Of a DNA stretch of 64,000 nt, positions 15,322 through 24,388 are shown piece by piece. The notes under the pieces were generated by a model. The model saw only the letters and a program-made list of their open reading frames with translations, ran no database searches and had not been told where the DNA came from. This stretch comes from Emcibacter sp048269205 (GTDB taxonomy: Bacteria > Pseudomonadota > Alphaproteobacteria > Sphingomonadales > Emcibacteraceae), in assembly GCF_048269205.1 (NCBI RefSeq), contig NZ_JBLXJC010000001.1, positions 558,001-622,000 of the forward strand. Direction: 5' to 3'. Made by a program: the position numbers and the translations under genes. The number at the start of each line of letters is the position of its first letter. Positions within the stretch are counted from its first letter, which is position 1.

Positions 15322-16659
15322 GTGAAGCTTGTTAAATTGGTACTTCTGTCTGTATTCAGCCTCTTTCTGGCCATCAGCAGCGCCCACGCGGTGCTCAGGG
15401 TGGATATTACCCAGGGGCATGCCGACCCGCTTCCCATTGCGATCAAGGATCTGGCGGGGGACGGCCGTCAGCTCAATACCGGCGGGACGGTTGATGATAT
15501 CGGCCGCAACATTGCCCGGGTGGTCAGCGCCGACCTGGAACGGTCCGGCCTGTTTAGAACCATTGATAGGGCCGCCTTTTTCAAGGAAGTGCCGGGCAGC
15601 CGGCCAAAGTTCCCCAACTGGCGTTCCATTGGCGCCCAGGCGCTGGTGACCGGGCAGCTGACATTGCAGGAAGACGGCCGGGTCAAGGTGGAATTCCGCC
15701 TCTGGGATGTCTTGTCCAGCGGACAGATGATTGGCCTGCGCTATTATACTACACCGCAGAACTGGCGCCGCATCGCCCATATGATGGCTGACGCTATTTA
15801 CAAGCGCCTGACCGGGGAAAGCGGCTATTTCGATACCCGGATCGTCTATGTGTCCGAAAGCGGATTGCAGACCAACCGGACCAAACGGCTGGCGATCATG
15901 GACCAGGACGGCCATAATCATAAATTCCTTACCGACGGCAGGCACATGGCGCTGACTCCACGGTTTTCGCCGACCGCGCAGGAAATCACCTATCTTTCCT
16001 ATTTCAATGATAATCCGCGGGTTTATCTCTATAATATCGATACCGGAAAGCAGGAACTTCTGGGGGATTTTCCGGGTATGACCTTTGCGCCGCGCTTTTC
16101 ACCTGACGGCAACAAAGTCATTATGTCACAGGCGCAAAGGGGTAATTCCGACATTTATGTGATGGAATTAAGGACCCGTAAAGTCACACGCCTGACCAGC
16201 CATTCGGCCATTGATACCTCTCCCAGCTATTCTCCGGACGGGCGGAATATTACCTTCAACTCGGACCGGGGCGGCAGCCAGCAGATTTATGTCATGAATT
16301 CCAATGGCAAGAATATCCGCCGGATCAGTTTTGGCAAGGGCCGCTACGGGACGCCGGTCTGGTCGCCGAGAGGGGATTTAATAGCTTTTACAAAGATTTA
16401 CCAGGGACGATTCTATATTGGCGTCATGCGTCCGGATGGCTCTGGAGAGAGGCTTCTGACCGAAAGTTTCCTGGATGAAGGGCCGACCTGGTCGCCCAAC
16501 GGCCGTGTATTGATGTTTTTCAGGCAACAGCCCTATGATAAAAATGGCACGGGAGGAGAAACCCAGATATGGTCTGTTGACCTTACAGGCTACAATGAAC
16601 GGCAGATTATAACGCCTCTGGATGCCTCTGACCCTGCATGGTCCCCCTTGATTAGATGA
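15322..16659 (+). CDS. tolB: Tol-Pal beta-propeller protein TolB
   Basis: Periplasmic protein that binds Pal and is displaced by TolA. A signal peptide (MKLVKLVLLSVFSLFLAISS then AHA) is followed by the N-terminal D1-like domain with IARVVSADLERSGLFRTID and WRSIGAQALVTGQLTLQEDG. A six-bladed propeller with repeated FSPDG/YSPDG/WSPNG motifs completes the chain (for example PRFSPDGNKVIMSQAQRGNS). GTG at 15322 is preferred because GGAG lies eight bases upstream and gives a standard signal peptide. ATG at 15304 and TTG at 15295 are possible earlier starts; the TTG would overlap the tolA stop. Confidence 0.93.
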   Translation: MKLVKLVLLSVFSLFLAISSAHAVLRVDITQGHADPLPIAIKDLAGDGRQLNTGGTVDDIGRNIARVVSADLERSGLFRTIDRAAFFKEVPGSRPKFPNWRSIGAQALVTGQLTLQEDGRVKVEFRLWDVLSSGQMIGLRYYTTPQNWRRIAHMMADAIYKRLTGESGYFDTRIVYVSESGLQTNRTKRLAIMDQDGHNHKFLTDGRHMALTPRFSPTAQEITYLSYFNDNPRVYLYNIDTGKQELLGDFPGMTFAPRFSPDGNKVIMSQAQRGNSDIYVMELRTRKVTRLTSHSAIDTSPSYSPDGRNITFNSDRGGSQQIYVMNSNGKNIRRISFGKGRYGTPVWSPRGDLIAFTKIYQGRFYIGVMRPDGSGERLLTESFLDEGPTWSPNGRVLMFFRQQPYDKNGTGGETQIWSVDLTGYNERQIITPLDASDPAWSPLIR

Positions 16660-16825
16660 ACGGGTCTGGTATAGTTGCCATATTTTGGCTATAGAACGTA
16701 TGTTAAAGACAGAAATATAAATAAAATAAAGAAGTTTTAGACTGTGCTAGTTCTTGATATAATTGGGGATCGGCAATAAATTGGTTGGTGAAAAAATTTT
16801 AATATAAGCGTGGAAGGACCACTAG

Positions 16826-17371
16826 ATGCTGGAAAAATTAATTGGCGCAAAATACTGGATGGTTATTGGGGCAGTGCTGCTGGTCAGCGCTTGCGCCGGT
16901 AAAGAGGAACAGCCTGTCGATGGTACTGGGGATACGGGAATGGGGCAGGAACAGCCTTCCGTTGACAGTGCCCCGACCGAGGGAGTTGATGTAGAGCCGG
17001 AAGATGTGGGCCCGGTACCGGGATCACAGGATGATCTGGACCAGACTGCTGGTGCACTGGTTTATTTCGGGTTTGACCGTTATGACCTGACTGCGGATGC
17101 CCGGTCTACGCTTCAGACCCAGGCTCGCTGGATCATGGACACCAATGCGTCAGTGACAATCGAAGGACATTGTGACGAACGCGGTACCCGCGAGTACAAC
17201 CTTGCTCTGGGTGACCGGCGTGCAACTGCCGTGAAAAACTATCTGGTGGCTCTTGGGGTGAACGCTTCCAAAATCCGCACTGTCAGCTATGGCAAGGAAC
17301 GCCCGGCTGTAAGCGGTTCAGGTGAGGCTGTATGGGCCCAGAACCGTCGCGGATACACACGCGTAGAATAA
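16826..17371 (+). CDS. pal: Peptidoglycan-associated lipoprotein Pal
   Basis: Outer-membrane lipoprotein that anchors the envelope to peptidoglycan and interacts with TolB/TolA. A lipobox LLVSAC (Cys ~24) follows a short hydrophobic signal. A Gly/Glu/Pro-rich linker leads to the OmpA-like domain: VYFGFDRYDLTADARSTLQT, IEGHCDERGTREYNLALGDR, RATAVKNYLVALGV, with the Asp and Arg that hold diaminopimelate. A TATAAT at about 16757 in the 166-base gap may give pal its own promoter. It is followed by a strong terminator. Confidence 0.96.
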   Translation: MLEKLIGAKYWMVIGAVLLVSACAGKEEQPVDGTGDTGMGQEQPSVDSAPTEGVDVEPEDVGPVPGSQDDLDQTAGALVYFGFDRYDLTADARSTLQTQARWIMDTNASVTIEGHCDERGTREYNLALGDRRATAVKNYLVALGVNASKIRTVSYGKERPAVSGSGEAVWAQNRRGYTRVE

Positions 17372-17390
17372 CAGTTTTGATGTAAATCGT

Positions 17391-17429
17391 ACCCGCGCGG
17401 TCTCTTTCAGGGTCTGCGCGGGTATTTTT
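17391..17429 (+). terminator. Terminator after pal
   Basis: ACCCGCGC (17391-17398) pairs with GCGCGGGT (17416-17423) and is followed by ATTTTT. It separates pal from cpoB, though partial read-through is likely since cpoB belongs to the same system. Confidence 0.85.
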
Positions 17430-17483
17430 GTATTGTCACCTTTGTATTTTTTAGCGGCATCCGGAGGCCGGCGGGAGAAGATA

Positions 17484-18350
17484 ATGAACAGGCAAGCAAG
17501 GAAAATAACGGGGATCGGACTGGTTTCAGCGGTTTTGATTGCGGGTGCGTTCATTGCCTCTCCTGTCCGGGCACAAAGCCTGGAAAAGAAAGTGGAAGTC
17601 CTGGAAAAACAGCTGCGCGCCGTCCAGCGCAAGGTTTTTACGCCGGGCAGCTATTTTGAAGGTGGTGATGCATCCGGTGCCCAGGCCGGAGCGCCTGCTC
17701 CCCAGGGAGGGATGCTTCTTGCCGATATGGAAGCCAGGGTCAGCCAGATTGAAACCCAGATGCGTCAATTGACCGGCCAGGTGGAGGAGACAAACTATCG
17801 CCTGACCCAGTTGGCCGACAGGCTGGAAACCCTGGTCAAGGATTATGAATTCCGGCTTGCCGAACTGGAAAAAGGCGGGGGAGCCGCTGTTCCGGCGGCA
17901 GAGTCCGCGAAAGCTGTGGAAACGACTGGCGCTGCTGCAGCCACTGACGAACCGGCGCTGCCCATGGGGACTGAAAAACAGCAGTATGACTATGCTTACG
18001 GCCTTGTGACCAAAGGGGATTATACCCGTGCGGAACGGACCCTGCAGGCCTTTCTCAAGCAGCACCCGGATCACGAACTGGCCGGAAATGCCAAATACTG
18101 GCTCGGTCAGACCTATTATGTACGCGGCATGTATACCGAAGCGACCCGTACTTTCCTGGAAGGCTATCAGAATTATCCCGAAAGCCAGAAAGGTCCGGGT
18201 TTCCTGTTGAAAATCGGCATGTCTCTTGCCGCGATGGGGGAAAAGGCGGATGCCTGCGAAGCCTATCGCGAACTGACTGCACGCTATCCCGACAGTACGG
18301 AAAACAAGACCCGTCGTCCTGCGGAGGAGAAAAAGGCCGGCTGCCAGTAA
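17484..18350 (+). CDS. cpoB: Tol-Pal system protein CpoB/YbgF
   Basis: Periplasmic coordinator of peptidoglycan synthesis with outer-membrane constriction. A signal peptide (GIGLVSAVLIAGAFIASPVR then AQS) is followed by a trimeric coiled coil (LEKKVEVLEKQLRAVQRKVF and SQIETQMRQLTGQVEETNYR). After an Ala-rich linker come C-terminal TPR repeats (QQYDYAYGLVTKGDYTRAER, AKYWLGQTYYVRGMYTEATR, ACEAYRELTARYPDS). ATG at 17484 is chosen for its GGGAGAAG ribosome site and proper signal peptide; an upstream frame extension to 17433 would overlap the terminator. Confidence 0.92.
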   Translation: MNRQARKITGIGLVSAVLIAGAFIASPVRAQSLEKKVEVLEKQLRAVQRKVFTPGSYFEGGDASGAQAGAPAPQGGMLLADMEARVSQIETQMRQLTGQVEETNYRLTQLADRLETLVKDYEFRLAELEKGGGAAVPAAESAKAVETTGAAAATDEPALPMGTEKQQYDYAYGLVTKGDYTRAERTLQAFLKQHPDHELAGNAKYWLGQTYYVRGMYTEATRTFLEGYQNYPESQKGPGFLLKIGMSLAAMGEKADACEAYRELTARYPDSTENKTRRPAEEKKAGCQ

Positions 18351-18377
18351 CTTCCGGCATTAACACCTGGAGGCCGG

Positions 18378-19697
18378 ATGGACCAGCCCCTTACTGCAGA
18401 AAACTTTGATCTTTTGATGCGGGATCTGCCGGTGGCGGACCTGTCGGGCGGCACAATTGCGGTCGCTGTATCCGGCGGTGCGGACAGCATGGCGCTTGCC
18501 CTTATGCTTGATGACTGGTGCCGGAAGCGGAAAGTTGATCTTCTGGCTCTGACGGTAAATCACGGGCTCAGGCCCGAGGCGGGCCGGGAGTGTGAACAGG
18601 TGCGGACCTGGCTGGCCGCCCTGGATATCCCGCAGGAAACGCTGACCTGGCGGCAGGCCACCCCCACAAGCAGCATTCAGGAGGGTGCCCGCCGCATAAG
18701 ATATGAACTGCTTGGGCGGCGCTGTGCCGAGCTGGGGATCAAATATCTGTTTCTGGCCCATCATCAGGATGATCAGGCGGAAACTTTCCTGTTGCGTCTG
18801 GCCCGGGGCAGCGGCGTGGATGGTCTGGCGGCCATGCGCCGGACAGCGGCTTTTCCGCTGCGGCCCGAAGATGTAATGGAAGACCGGCTGCCTGTGCTTT
18901 GCCGCCCGCTTCTGGATTGCAACAAGAAACAGCTTGTGGCCTATTTGGCGTCATGCGGTCAGGACTGGATCGAGGATCCCAGCAACCAGGATATGAAACA
19001 TAACAGGGTCCAGGTGAGGGAATTCCTGGCTCATACCACCATCACCGGCCTCACTACCGCCCGCCTGGCGGATACGGCAAAACGCATGCAGGCGGTCCAG
19101 AACCTGCTGGACCGGCTGACGGATGATCTCTATCAGCTTGGTGTAAATATCCATCCCCAGGGTTATGCCGAAGTTACAATGTCCGCACTTCTGGCGGCTG
19201 AACAGGAAATTGCCTTCAGGCTTCTGGCCCGGGTGTTGAAACTGGTTTCCGGATCGGAATTTCCCCCCAGGTTCGAGAAAACCCGAAATCTCCATGAACG
19301 CCTTGCGACGGGTGAAAAGGTGGACCAGACTATCGGCGGATGCCGGGTTATTCTGATGCAGCCGGAGCTTCTTCTGGTGGTTCGGGAGGAAGCCGCAGTC
19401 GCCGGGGAAAGGGATGTGACTGCCGGCGAGAAAGTCCTTTGGGATGGCCGATTCCGACTGGACGTGCCGGAAGAGGGCCGGATTTGCAAGCTGGGGCAGA
19501 CGGGATGGCGGGAGCTTTCCCGCGAAAGGCCGGAACTGAAGCAGAATTCTGCCCTGAAACATGCTATACCGGCCCTGCCGTGCTTGCAGACCAGGGCGGG
19601 CGAGAAAATACGGCCCGATGTTTTGCCGGGCGAGGAAAAAAAAACGTTCCGGGCTGTTTTTCGCGTTCCCGGAGACAATTTTACTGAAAAGAAATAA
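18378..19697 (+). CDS. tilS: tRNA(Ile)-lysidine synthase
   Basis: ATP-dependent enzyme that converts C34 of the CAU-anticodon tRNA-Ile to lysidine so that it reads AUA. The PP-loop SGGADSMALALMLDDW lies near residue 34. It is followed by VNHGLRPEAGRECEQV, EGARRIRYELL, FLAHHQDDQAETFLLRLARG, and PLLDCNKKQLVAYL with DWIEDPSNQD. The C-terminal ~200 residues (tRNA-binding part) are poorly conserved, as usual. It sits 28 bases after cpoB and before ftsH, a common alphaproteobacterial order. Confidence 0.94.
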   Translation: MDQPLTAENFDLLMRDLPVADLSGGTIAVAVSGGADSMALALMLDDWCRKRKVDLLALTVNHGLRPEAGRECEQVRTWLAALDIPQETLTWRQATPTSSIQEGARRIRYELLGRRCAELGIKYLFLAHHQDDQAETFLLRLARGSGVDGLAAMRRTAAFPLRPEDVMEDRLPVLCRPLLDCNKKQLVAYLASCGQDWIEDPSNQDMKHNRVQVREFLAHTTITGLTTARLADTAKRMQAVQNLLDRLTDDLYQLGVNIHPQGYAEVTMSALLAAEQEIAFRLLARVLKLVSGSEFPPRFEKTRNLHERLATGEKVDQTIGGCRVILMQPELLLVVREEAAVAGERDVTAGEKVLWDGRFRLDVPEEGRICKLGQTGWRELSRERPELKQNSALKHAIPALPCLQTRAGEKIRPDVLPGEEKKTFRAVFRVPGDNFTEKK

Positions 19698-19734
19698 AAA
19701 ACAGCTTATTCTGATGAAAATGCGGCTGTCATGA

Positions 19735-19765
19735 CTTGTCTTGGCCACATTCGCGCTTATCTTAG
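19735..19765 (+). promoter_or_regulatory. Candidate heat-shock (RpoH) promoter of ftsH
   Basis: CTTG at 19735-19738 is followed, 17 bases after its TTG, by CTTATCTTAG (19756-19765). This fits the alphaproteobacterial RpoH pattern recalled as TTG-N17/18-CYTATNTNNG at every fixed position. It would start transcription about 60 bases before ftsH, itself a heat-shock gene in many bacteria. Confidence 0.6.
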
Positions 19766-19830
19766 GTCATGACGGATTTTCAAAGGCGCTTCGGCGCCAT
19801 TCTTTAACTGGAAAGTGATACATAGAAAAT

Positions 19831-21753
19831 ATGGCACGTAATCTGGCATTTTGGGCAATTATCCTGATCCTGCTCATGGTTTTATATAATGCATTCAATC
19901 CCGGTGCGGGCATGCAGAATCGCTCAACCGAGATGGCATTTTCCGATTTTCTTGACAGTGTCGAGGCAGGACAGGTCCAGCAGGTGGTCATTCAGGGACG
20001 TGCCATCAAGGGCATGGATTCGGGCGGGGCGACGTTCTATACTTATGCACCCAATGATCCGAACCTGGTTGAGAAACTCCGCAATCAGGGAGTCAGGATC
20101 GTGGCCGAGCCGGAAGAGGGAAGCCCCTTCTGGAGTATCGTTCTGAGCTGGTTGCCGATGATCATTCTGATCGGGGTATGGATTTTCTTCATGCGCCAGA
20201 TGCAGGGTAACAGCGGCAAGGCCATGGGCTTCGGCAAATCAAAAGCCAAGCTTCTGACCGAACGGCAGGGCCGGGTGACCTTCGATGATGTGGCCGGCAT
20301 TGACGAGGCCAAGGAAGAACTTGAGGAAATTGTCGAGTTCCTGAAAGATCCCCAGAAATTTCAGCGTCTTGGCGGTACCATCCCCAAAGGTGCGCTGCTT
20401 GTGGGACCTCCGGGTACCGGTAAGACATTGCTTGCCCGCGCCATTGCCGGCGAAGCCAATGTACCTTTCTTCACCATCTCCGGTTCCGACTTTGTGGAAA
20501 TGTTCGTCGGTGTTGGTGCAAGCCGGGTTCGCGATATGTTCGAACAGGCCAAGAAAAATGCCCCCTGTATTATCTTTATCGACGAAATTGATGCCGTCGG
20601 TCGCCATCGCGGCGCCGGACTCGGTGGCGGTAACGACGAACGGGAACAGACCCTCAACCAGTTGCTGGTGGAAATGGACGGCTTTGAGGCCAATGAAGGT
20701 GTCATCCTGATTGCAGCGACCAACCGGCCTGATGTGCTTGATCCGGCGCTGTTGCGCCCGGGTCGTTTTGACCGCCAGGTGGTGGTGCCGAATCCGGATA
20801 TTCTGGGCCGAGAGAAGATTCTGAAAGTTCATATGCGCAAGGTGCCGTTGGCCGCTGATGTGGATACCCGGGTTATCGCCCGCGGGACGCCCGGCTTTTC
20901 CGGTGCGGATCTCGCCAACCTGGTCAATGAGGCAGCCCTGCTTGCCGCGCGTAAAGGCAAGCGCGTGGTTTCCATGGCAGATTTCGAATTTGCCAAGGAT
21001 AAGGTGATGATGGGAGCGGAACGCCGCTCCATGGTTATGTCAGAGGATGAGAAAAAGCTGACGGCCTATCACGAGGGCGGTCATGCCCTGGTGGCGCTGC
21101 ATAGTCCGGCGTCCGATCCCATTCACAAGGCGACGATTATTCCCCGGGGACGGGCGCTGGGTATGGTCATGCGTCTGCCGGAGCGGGACCAGTTGTCCAT
21201 GAGCCGTGAGAAGATGCATGCCGACCTGGCAGTCGCCATGGGGGGGCGCGTGGCCGAGGAACTGATTTTTGGCTATGATAAGGTGACGTCCGGAGCTTCT
21301 TCCGATATTTCCTATGCCACTAAAATGGCCCGGGCCATGGTGACCAAATGGGGCATGAGCGACAAGCTTGGACCACTGGAATATGGGGAAAACCAGGAAG
21401 AGGTCTTTCTTGGCCATTCTGTGGCCCAGACCCAGAATGTGTCCAGTGCGACAGCTCAGATCATTGATGAGGAAATCCGCCGGATTGTGGATGAATCTCA
21501 TGAGAAGGCCACCAAGATTCTGACCGATAATATTGATGATCTTCATACCCTGGCCAAGGCGCTTCTGGAATATGAGACCCTGTCCGGTGACGAGATCAAG
21601 GATCTGCTGGCCGGCAAGGACATTCATCGTGAGGAATTTACTGATGAATCCGGTCCGGGTGCTTCCGCTGGCGGTTCCGTGCCCTCTACCGGCAGTGCCG
21701 AGAAAAAGGGTGGTGACGGTCCCATTGACGCCGATCCGGTGCCCGAAGGCTGA
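19831..21753 (+). CDS. ftsH: ATP-dependent zinc metalloprotease FtsH
   Basis: Hexameric inner-membrane AAA+ protease that degrades misfolded membrane proteins and, in E. coli, sigma-32 and LpxC. The 640 residues include two membrane segments flanking a periplasmic loop (NLAFWAIILILLMVLYNAF and WSIVLSWLPMIILIGVWIFF). Walker A GPPGTGKTLLARA (~195), Walker B CIIFIDEIDAVGR, the SRH with LLRPGRFDRQVVV, and the zinc site HEGGH at about residue 414 follow. A Gly/Ser-rich C-terminal tail is present. A heat-shock-like promoter lies upstream, and rpoH is elsewhere in this window. Confidence 0.97.
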   Translation: MARNLAFWAIILILLMVLYNAFNPGAGMQNRSTEMAFSDFLDSVEAGQVQQVVIQGRAIKGMDSGGATFYTYAPNDPNLVEKLRNQGVRIVAEPEEGSPFWSIVLSWLPMIILIGVWIFFMRQMQGNSGKAMGFGKSKAKLLTERQGRVTFDDVAGIDEAKEELEEIVEFLKDPQKFQRLGGTIPKGALLVGPPGTGKTLLARAIAGEANVPFFTISGSDFVEMFVGVGASRVRDMFEQAKKNAPCIIFIDEIDAVGRHRGAGLGGGNDEREQTLNQLLVEMDGFEANEGVILIAATNRPDVLDPALLRPGRFDRQVVVPNPDILGREKILKVHMRKVPLAADVDTRVIARGTPGFSGADLANLVNEAALLAARKGKRVVSMADFEFAKDKVMMGAERRSMVMSEDEKKLTAYHEGGHALVALHSPASDPIHKATIIPRGRALGMVMRLPERDQLSMSREKMHADLAVAMGGRVAEELIFGYDKVTSGASSDISYATKMARAMVTKWGMSDKLGPLEYGENQEEVFLGHSVAQTQNVSSATAQIIDEEIRRIVDESHEKATKILTDNIDDLHTLAKALLEYETLSGDEIKDLLAGKDIHREEFTDESGPGASAGGSVPSTGSAEKKGGDGPIDADPVPEG

Positions 21754-21771
21754 TCCGGCTTTCAGGGAGGG

Positions 21772-22872
21772 ATGATGACATCCGGAAAATATTATCTGCA
21801 GCCCCTGGGATTTCTCAGGGGCTCATTTGCATCCGAAGCCGTCGAGGCAGGCACAGCGTTGCCGCTGGTGGGTGGCCCCGGAGCCTTTACCGCCTTTCTC
21901 TTTAGGGAACGCGAAATGAATGGCCCGGTTCGCCAATCTGTGATGCCGGTCGGGGCGTTTGACGCCTTTCTCGGCAATTTGCCCCCGGAAATCGCCGGGG
22001 AGTTGCGCGCCCTCAGGGAAAGGATCACATCTGCCCGTCCTGCCCTGCAGTTGCCGGACGGCAGGCTGATTGACTGGGATCGTCCATTGATCCAGGGAAT
22101 ACTCAATGTGACGCCGGACAGTTTTTCCGATGGCGGGCTGCACAATAGCCCGGACCGTGCCCTGGACCATGCCCGCGAGATGATGGCGCAAGGGGCGGAT
22201 ATCATCGATATCGGCGGCGAGAGCACAAGGCCCGGCGCCGAAGCGGTATCCATTGATGAGGAACTGGAACGTGTGCTGCCGGTCATCAAAAAACTTGCCG
22301 GTACTGGAGCGATTGCGTCGCTGGACACCCGGAATGCGGCCGTCATGCGTCAGGGATTGGAGGCCGGGGCACAGATTATCAATGATGTCAGCGCTCTTGC
22401 CCATGATGAAGAAGCTGTCTCAGTATTGCAGGAATGTGCCGCGCCGGTGATCCTGATGCATGCGCAGGGAACGCCCCAGACCATGCAGCGGGATCCTGTT
22501 TATGATGATGTCCTGCTGGATGTATATGATTATCTGGAGCAGCGGCTCGAATTTTGTCAGCAGAACGGTATTGCCCGGGACAGGCTGATTGTTGATCCGG
22601 GTATCGGCTTTGGCAAGACGGTGGATCATAACGCGGCCCTGTTGCAGGGGCTTGCCCTGTTCCATGGGCTCGGCGTGCCGATCCTGCTTGGTGCGTCGCG
22701 TAAAAGGTTTATCGAGGCCATGTCCCGGCAGGGCAGGGCGGACAGACGTCTGGGCGGATCGTTATCTGTGGCGCAACTGGCCTGGGAAAACGACATACAG
22801 ATTGTCAGGGTGCATGACGTACCTGAAACAGTACAAATGTGTGATGTATGGTCATACATAGGTAGTATGTAA
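21772..22872 (+). CDS. folP: Dihydropteroate synthase
   Basis: Joins pterin pyrophosphate to p-aminobenzoate in folate synthesis; the sulfonamide target. Core motifs: IQGILNVTPDSFSDGG, ADIIDIGGESTRPGA, IASLDTRNAAVMRQGLEAGA, INDVSAL, LIVDPGIGFGKTVDHNAALL, GASRKRFIE, and a C-terminal IVRVHDV. The first ~105 residues precede the TIM barrel and are not part of the catalytic fold; similar leaders occur in some alphaproteobacteria. Two adjacent ATG codons (21772, 21775) follow an AGGGAGG site; either could be used. It lies 18 bases after ftsH. Confidence 0.95.
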   Translation: MMTSGKYYLQPLGFLRGSFASEAVEAGTALPLVGGPGAFTAFLFREREMNGPVRQSVMPVGAFDAFLGNLPPEIAGELRALRERITSARPALQLPDGRLIDWDRPLIQGILNVTPDSFSDGGLHNSPDRALDHAREMMAQGADIIDIGGESTRPGAEAVSIDEELERVLPVIKKLAGTGAIASLDTRNAAVMRQGLEAGAQIINDVSALAHDEEAVSVLQECAAPVILMHAQGTPQTMQRDPVYDDVLLDVYDYLEQRLEFCQQNGIARDRLIVDPGIGFGKTVDHNAALLQGLALFHGLGVPILLGASRKRFIEAMSRQGRADRRLGGSLSVAQLAWENDIQIVRVHDVPETVQMCDVWSYIGSM

Positions 22873-23024
22873 AACCTGAGTTCAAAGGCGTAAGATACGG
22901 AATTAGTTGCTTTGTCTTATTTTAATCTTATTTATTATGGTTAATAATTCCTTGTTGAGCTTGTATTAACTATTACATGGTACTGCTTGGAAATAAGTGT
23001 TTTACCAGACAGAAGAAAAGAAAC

Positions 23025-24386
23025 ATGGCACGCAAATATTTCGGCACAGACGGCATTCGCGGGAGAGCGAATGAGGGGCACATGACGGCGGAGGTGGCAA
23101 CCCGGGTAGGGATGGCTGCCGGTAAACATTTTACAAGAGGAAATCACAAGCACCGTGTGGTAATCGGGAAGGACACGCGCCTGTCCGGTTATATGCTTGA
23201 ACCTGCTCTTGCTTCTGGTTTCCTGTCCATGGGCATGGATGTGATCATGGTCGGCCCGATGCCAACCCCGGCGGTCGCCATGATGACACGGTCATTACGG
23301 GCCGATCTTGGCGTGATGATTTCCGCTTCTCACAACCCTTATCAGGACAATGGCCTGAAGCTCTTCGGTCCCGATGGCCACAAACTGTCTGATGAAATCG
23401 AAATGGAGATTGAGCGACGGATGGATAACGGTTATGCCGACCATCTGGTGCCGTCGGAAAAGCTGGGCCGGGCCCAGCGGCTGGAAAATGCCGTCGGCCG
23501 CTATATCGAATTTGCCAAGAATACTTTCCCGAAAAACCTGCGCCTGGACGGTCTGAAGATCGTTGTTGACTGTGCCAACGGCGCAGCCTATCGCTCGGCT
23601 CCCAGCGTACTCTGGGAACTGGGTGCGGAAGTGATTGCCGTGGGGGTAACTCCCAATGGCACCAATATCAATGAAAAATGCGGCTCCACGGCCCCACAGC
23701 TGATGTGCGAGCAGGTGGTGACTCATGGTGCCGATATCGGCATTGCCCTGGACGGGGATGCAGACCGTCTGATCCTTTGCGATGAACATGGGCAGATTAT
23801 TGACGGTGACCAGCTGCTTGCCACTATTGCCCAGTACTGGCAGGTGGCGGACAAGCTGCGCGGTGGCGCGGTGGTGGCCACCATCATGTCCAACCTGGGC
23901 CTTGAAAAATATCTCGACCGCATTGGTCTTGAACTAGTGCGCACCAAAGTGGGTGACCGCTATGTGGTGGAGGCTATGAAAAACCGTGGCCTGAATCTTG
24001 GTGGGGAGCAGTCCGGACATATTGTCCTTAGCGATTTCAATACCACAGGGGACGGCCTGATCGCCGCGTTACAGATTCTGGCGGTGCTGGTGAAAAACGG
24101 CAAACCGGTCAGCGAAATCTGCAATCTTTTTGAGCCCTATCCCCAGCTTCTGAAAAATGCCCGCTACGTAGATGGTACAAACCCGCTGGAAACTTCCCGG
24201 GTCAAGGAAGCCATCCGGGAGGGCGAGGAACGCCTGAACGGCACCGGCCGGGTTGTGATCCGCAAATCCGGTACCGAGCCGGTGATCCGCGTTATGGCCG
24301 AGGGCGAAGACGAAAAACTTGTCTCCAACGTTGTAGATGATATTGTAAGCACAGTTGAAAATTCTGCGGAAGAAACTGCGGCCTGA
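23025..24386 (+). CDS. glmM: Phosphoglucosamine mutase
   Basis: Converts glucosamine-6-phosphate to glucosamine-1-phosphate for UDP-GlcNAc, peptidoglycan and LPS synthesis. All alpha-phosphohexomutase signatures are present: KYFGTDGIRGRAN at the N-terminus, the phosphoserine loop MISASHNPYQDNG (~100), metal loop ALDGDADRLILCDE (~245), sugar loop GGEQSGHIVL, and phosphate-binding RKSGTEPVIRVMAEG near the end. ATG at 23025 begins the conserved MARKYFG; an upstream in-frame ATG at 22977 would add 16 unlike residues. The 152-base gap before it is AT-rich and probably holds the promoter. Confidence 0.97.
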   Translation: MARKYFGTDGIRGRANEGHMTAEVATRVGMAAGKHFTRGNHKHRVVIGKDTRLSGYMLEPALASGFLSMGMDVIMVGPMPTPAVAMMTRSLRADLGVMISASHNPYQDNGLKLFGPDGHKLSDEIEMEIERRMDNGYADHLVPSEKLGRAQRLENAVGRYIEFAKNTFPKNLRLDGLKIVVDCANGAAYRSAPSVLWELGAEVIAVGVTPNGTNINEKCGSTAPQLMCEQVVTHGADIGIALDGDADRLILCDEHGQIIDGDQLLATIAQYWQVADKLRGGAVVATIMSNLGLEKYLDRIGLELVRTKVGDRYVVEAMKNRGLNLGGEQSGHIVLSDFNTTGDGLIAALQILAVLVKNGKPVSEICNLFEPYPQLLKNARYVDGTNPLETSRVKEAIREGEERLNGTGRVVIRKSGTEPVIRVMAEGEDEKLVSNVVDDIVSTVENSAEETAA

Positions 24387-24388
24387 TA

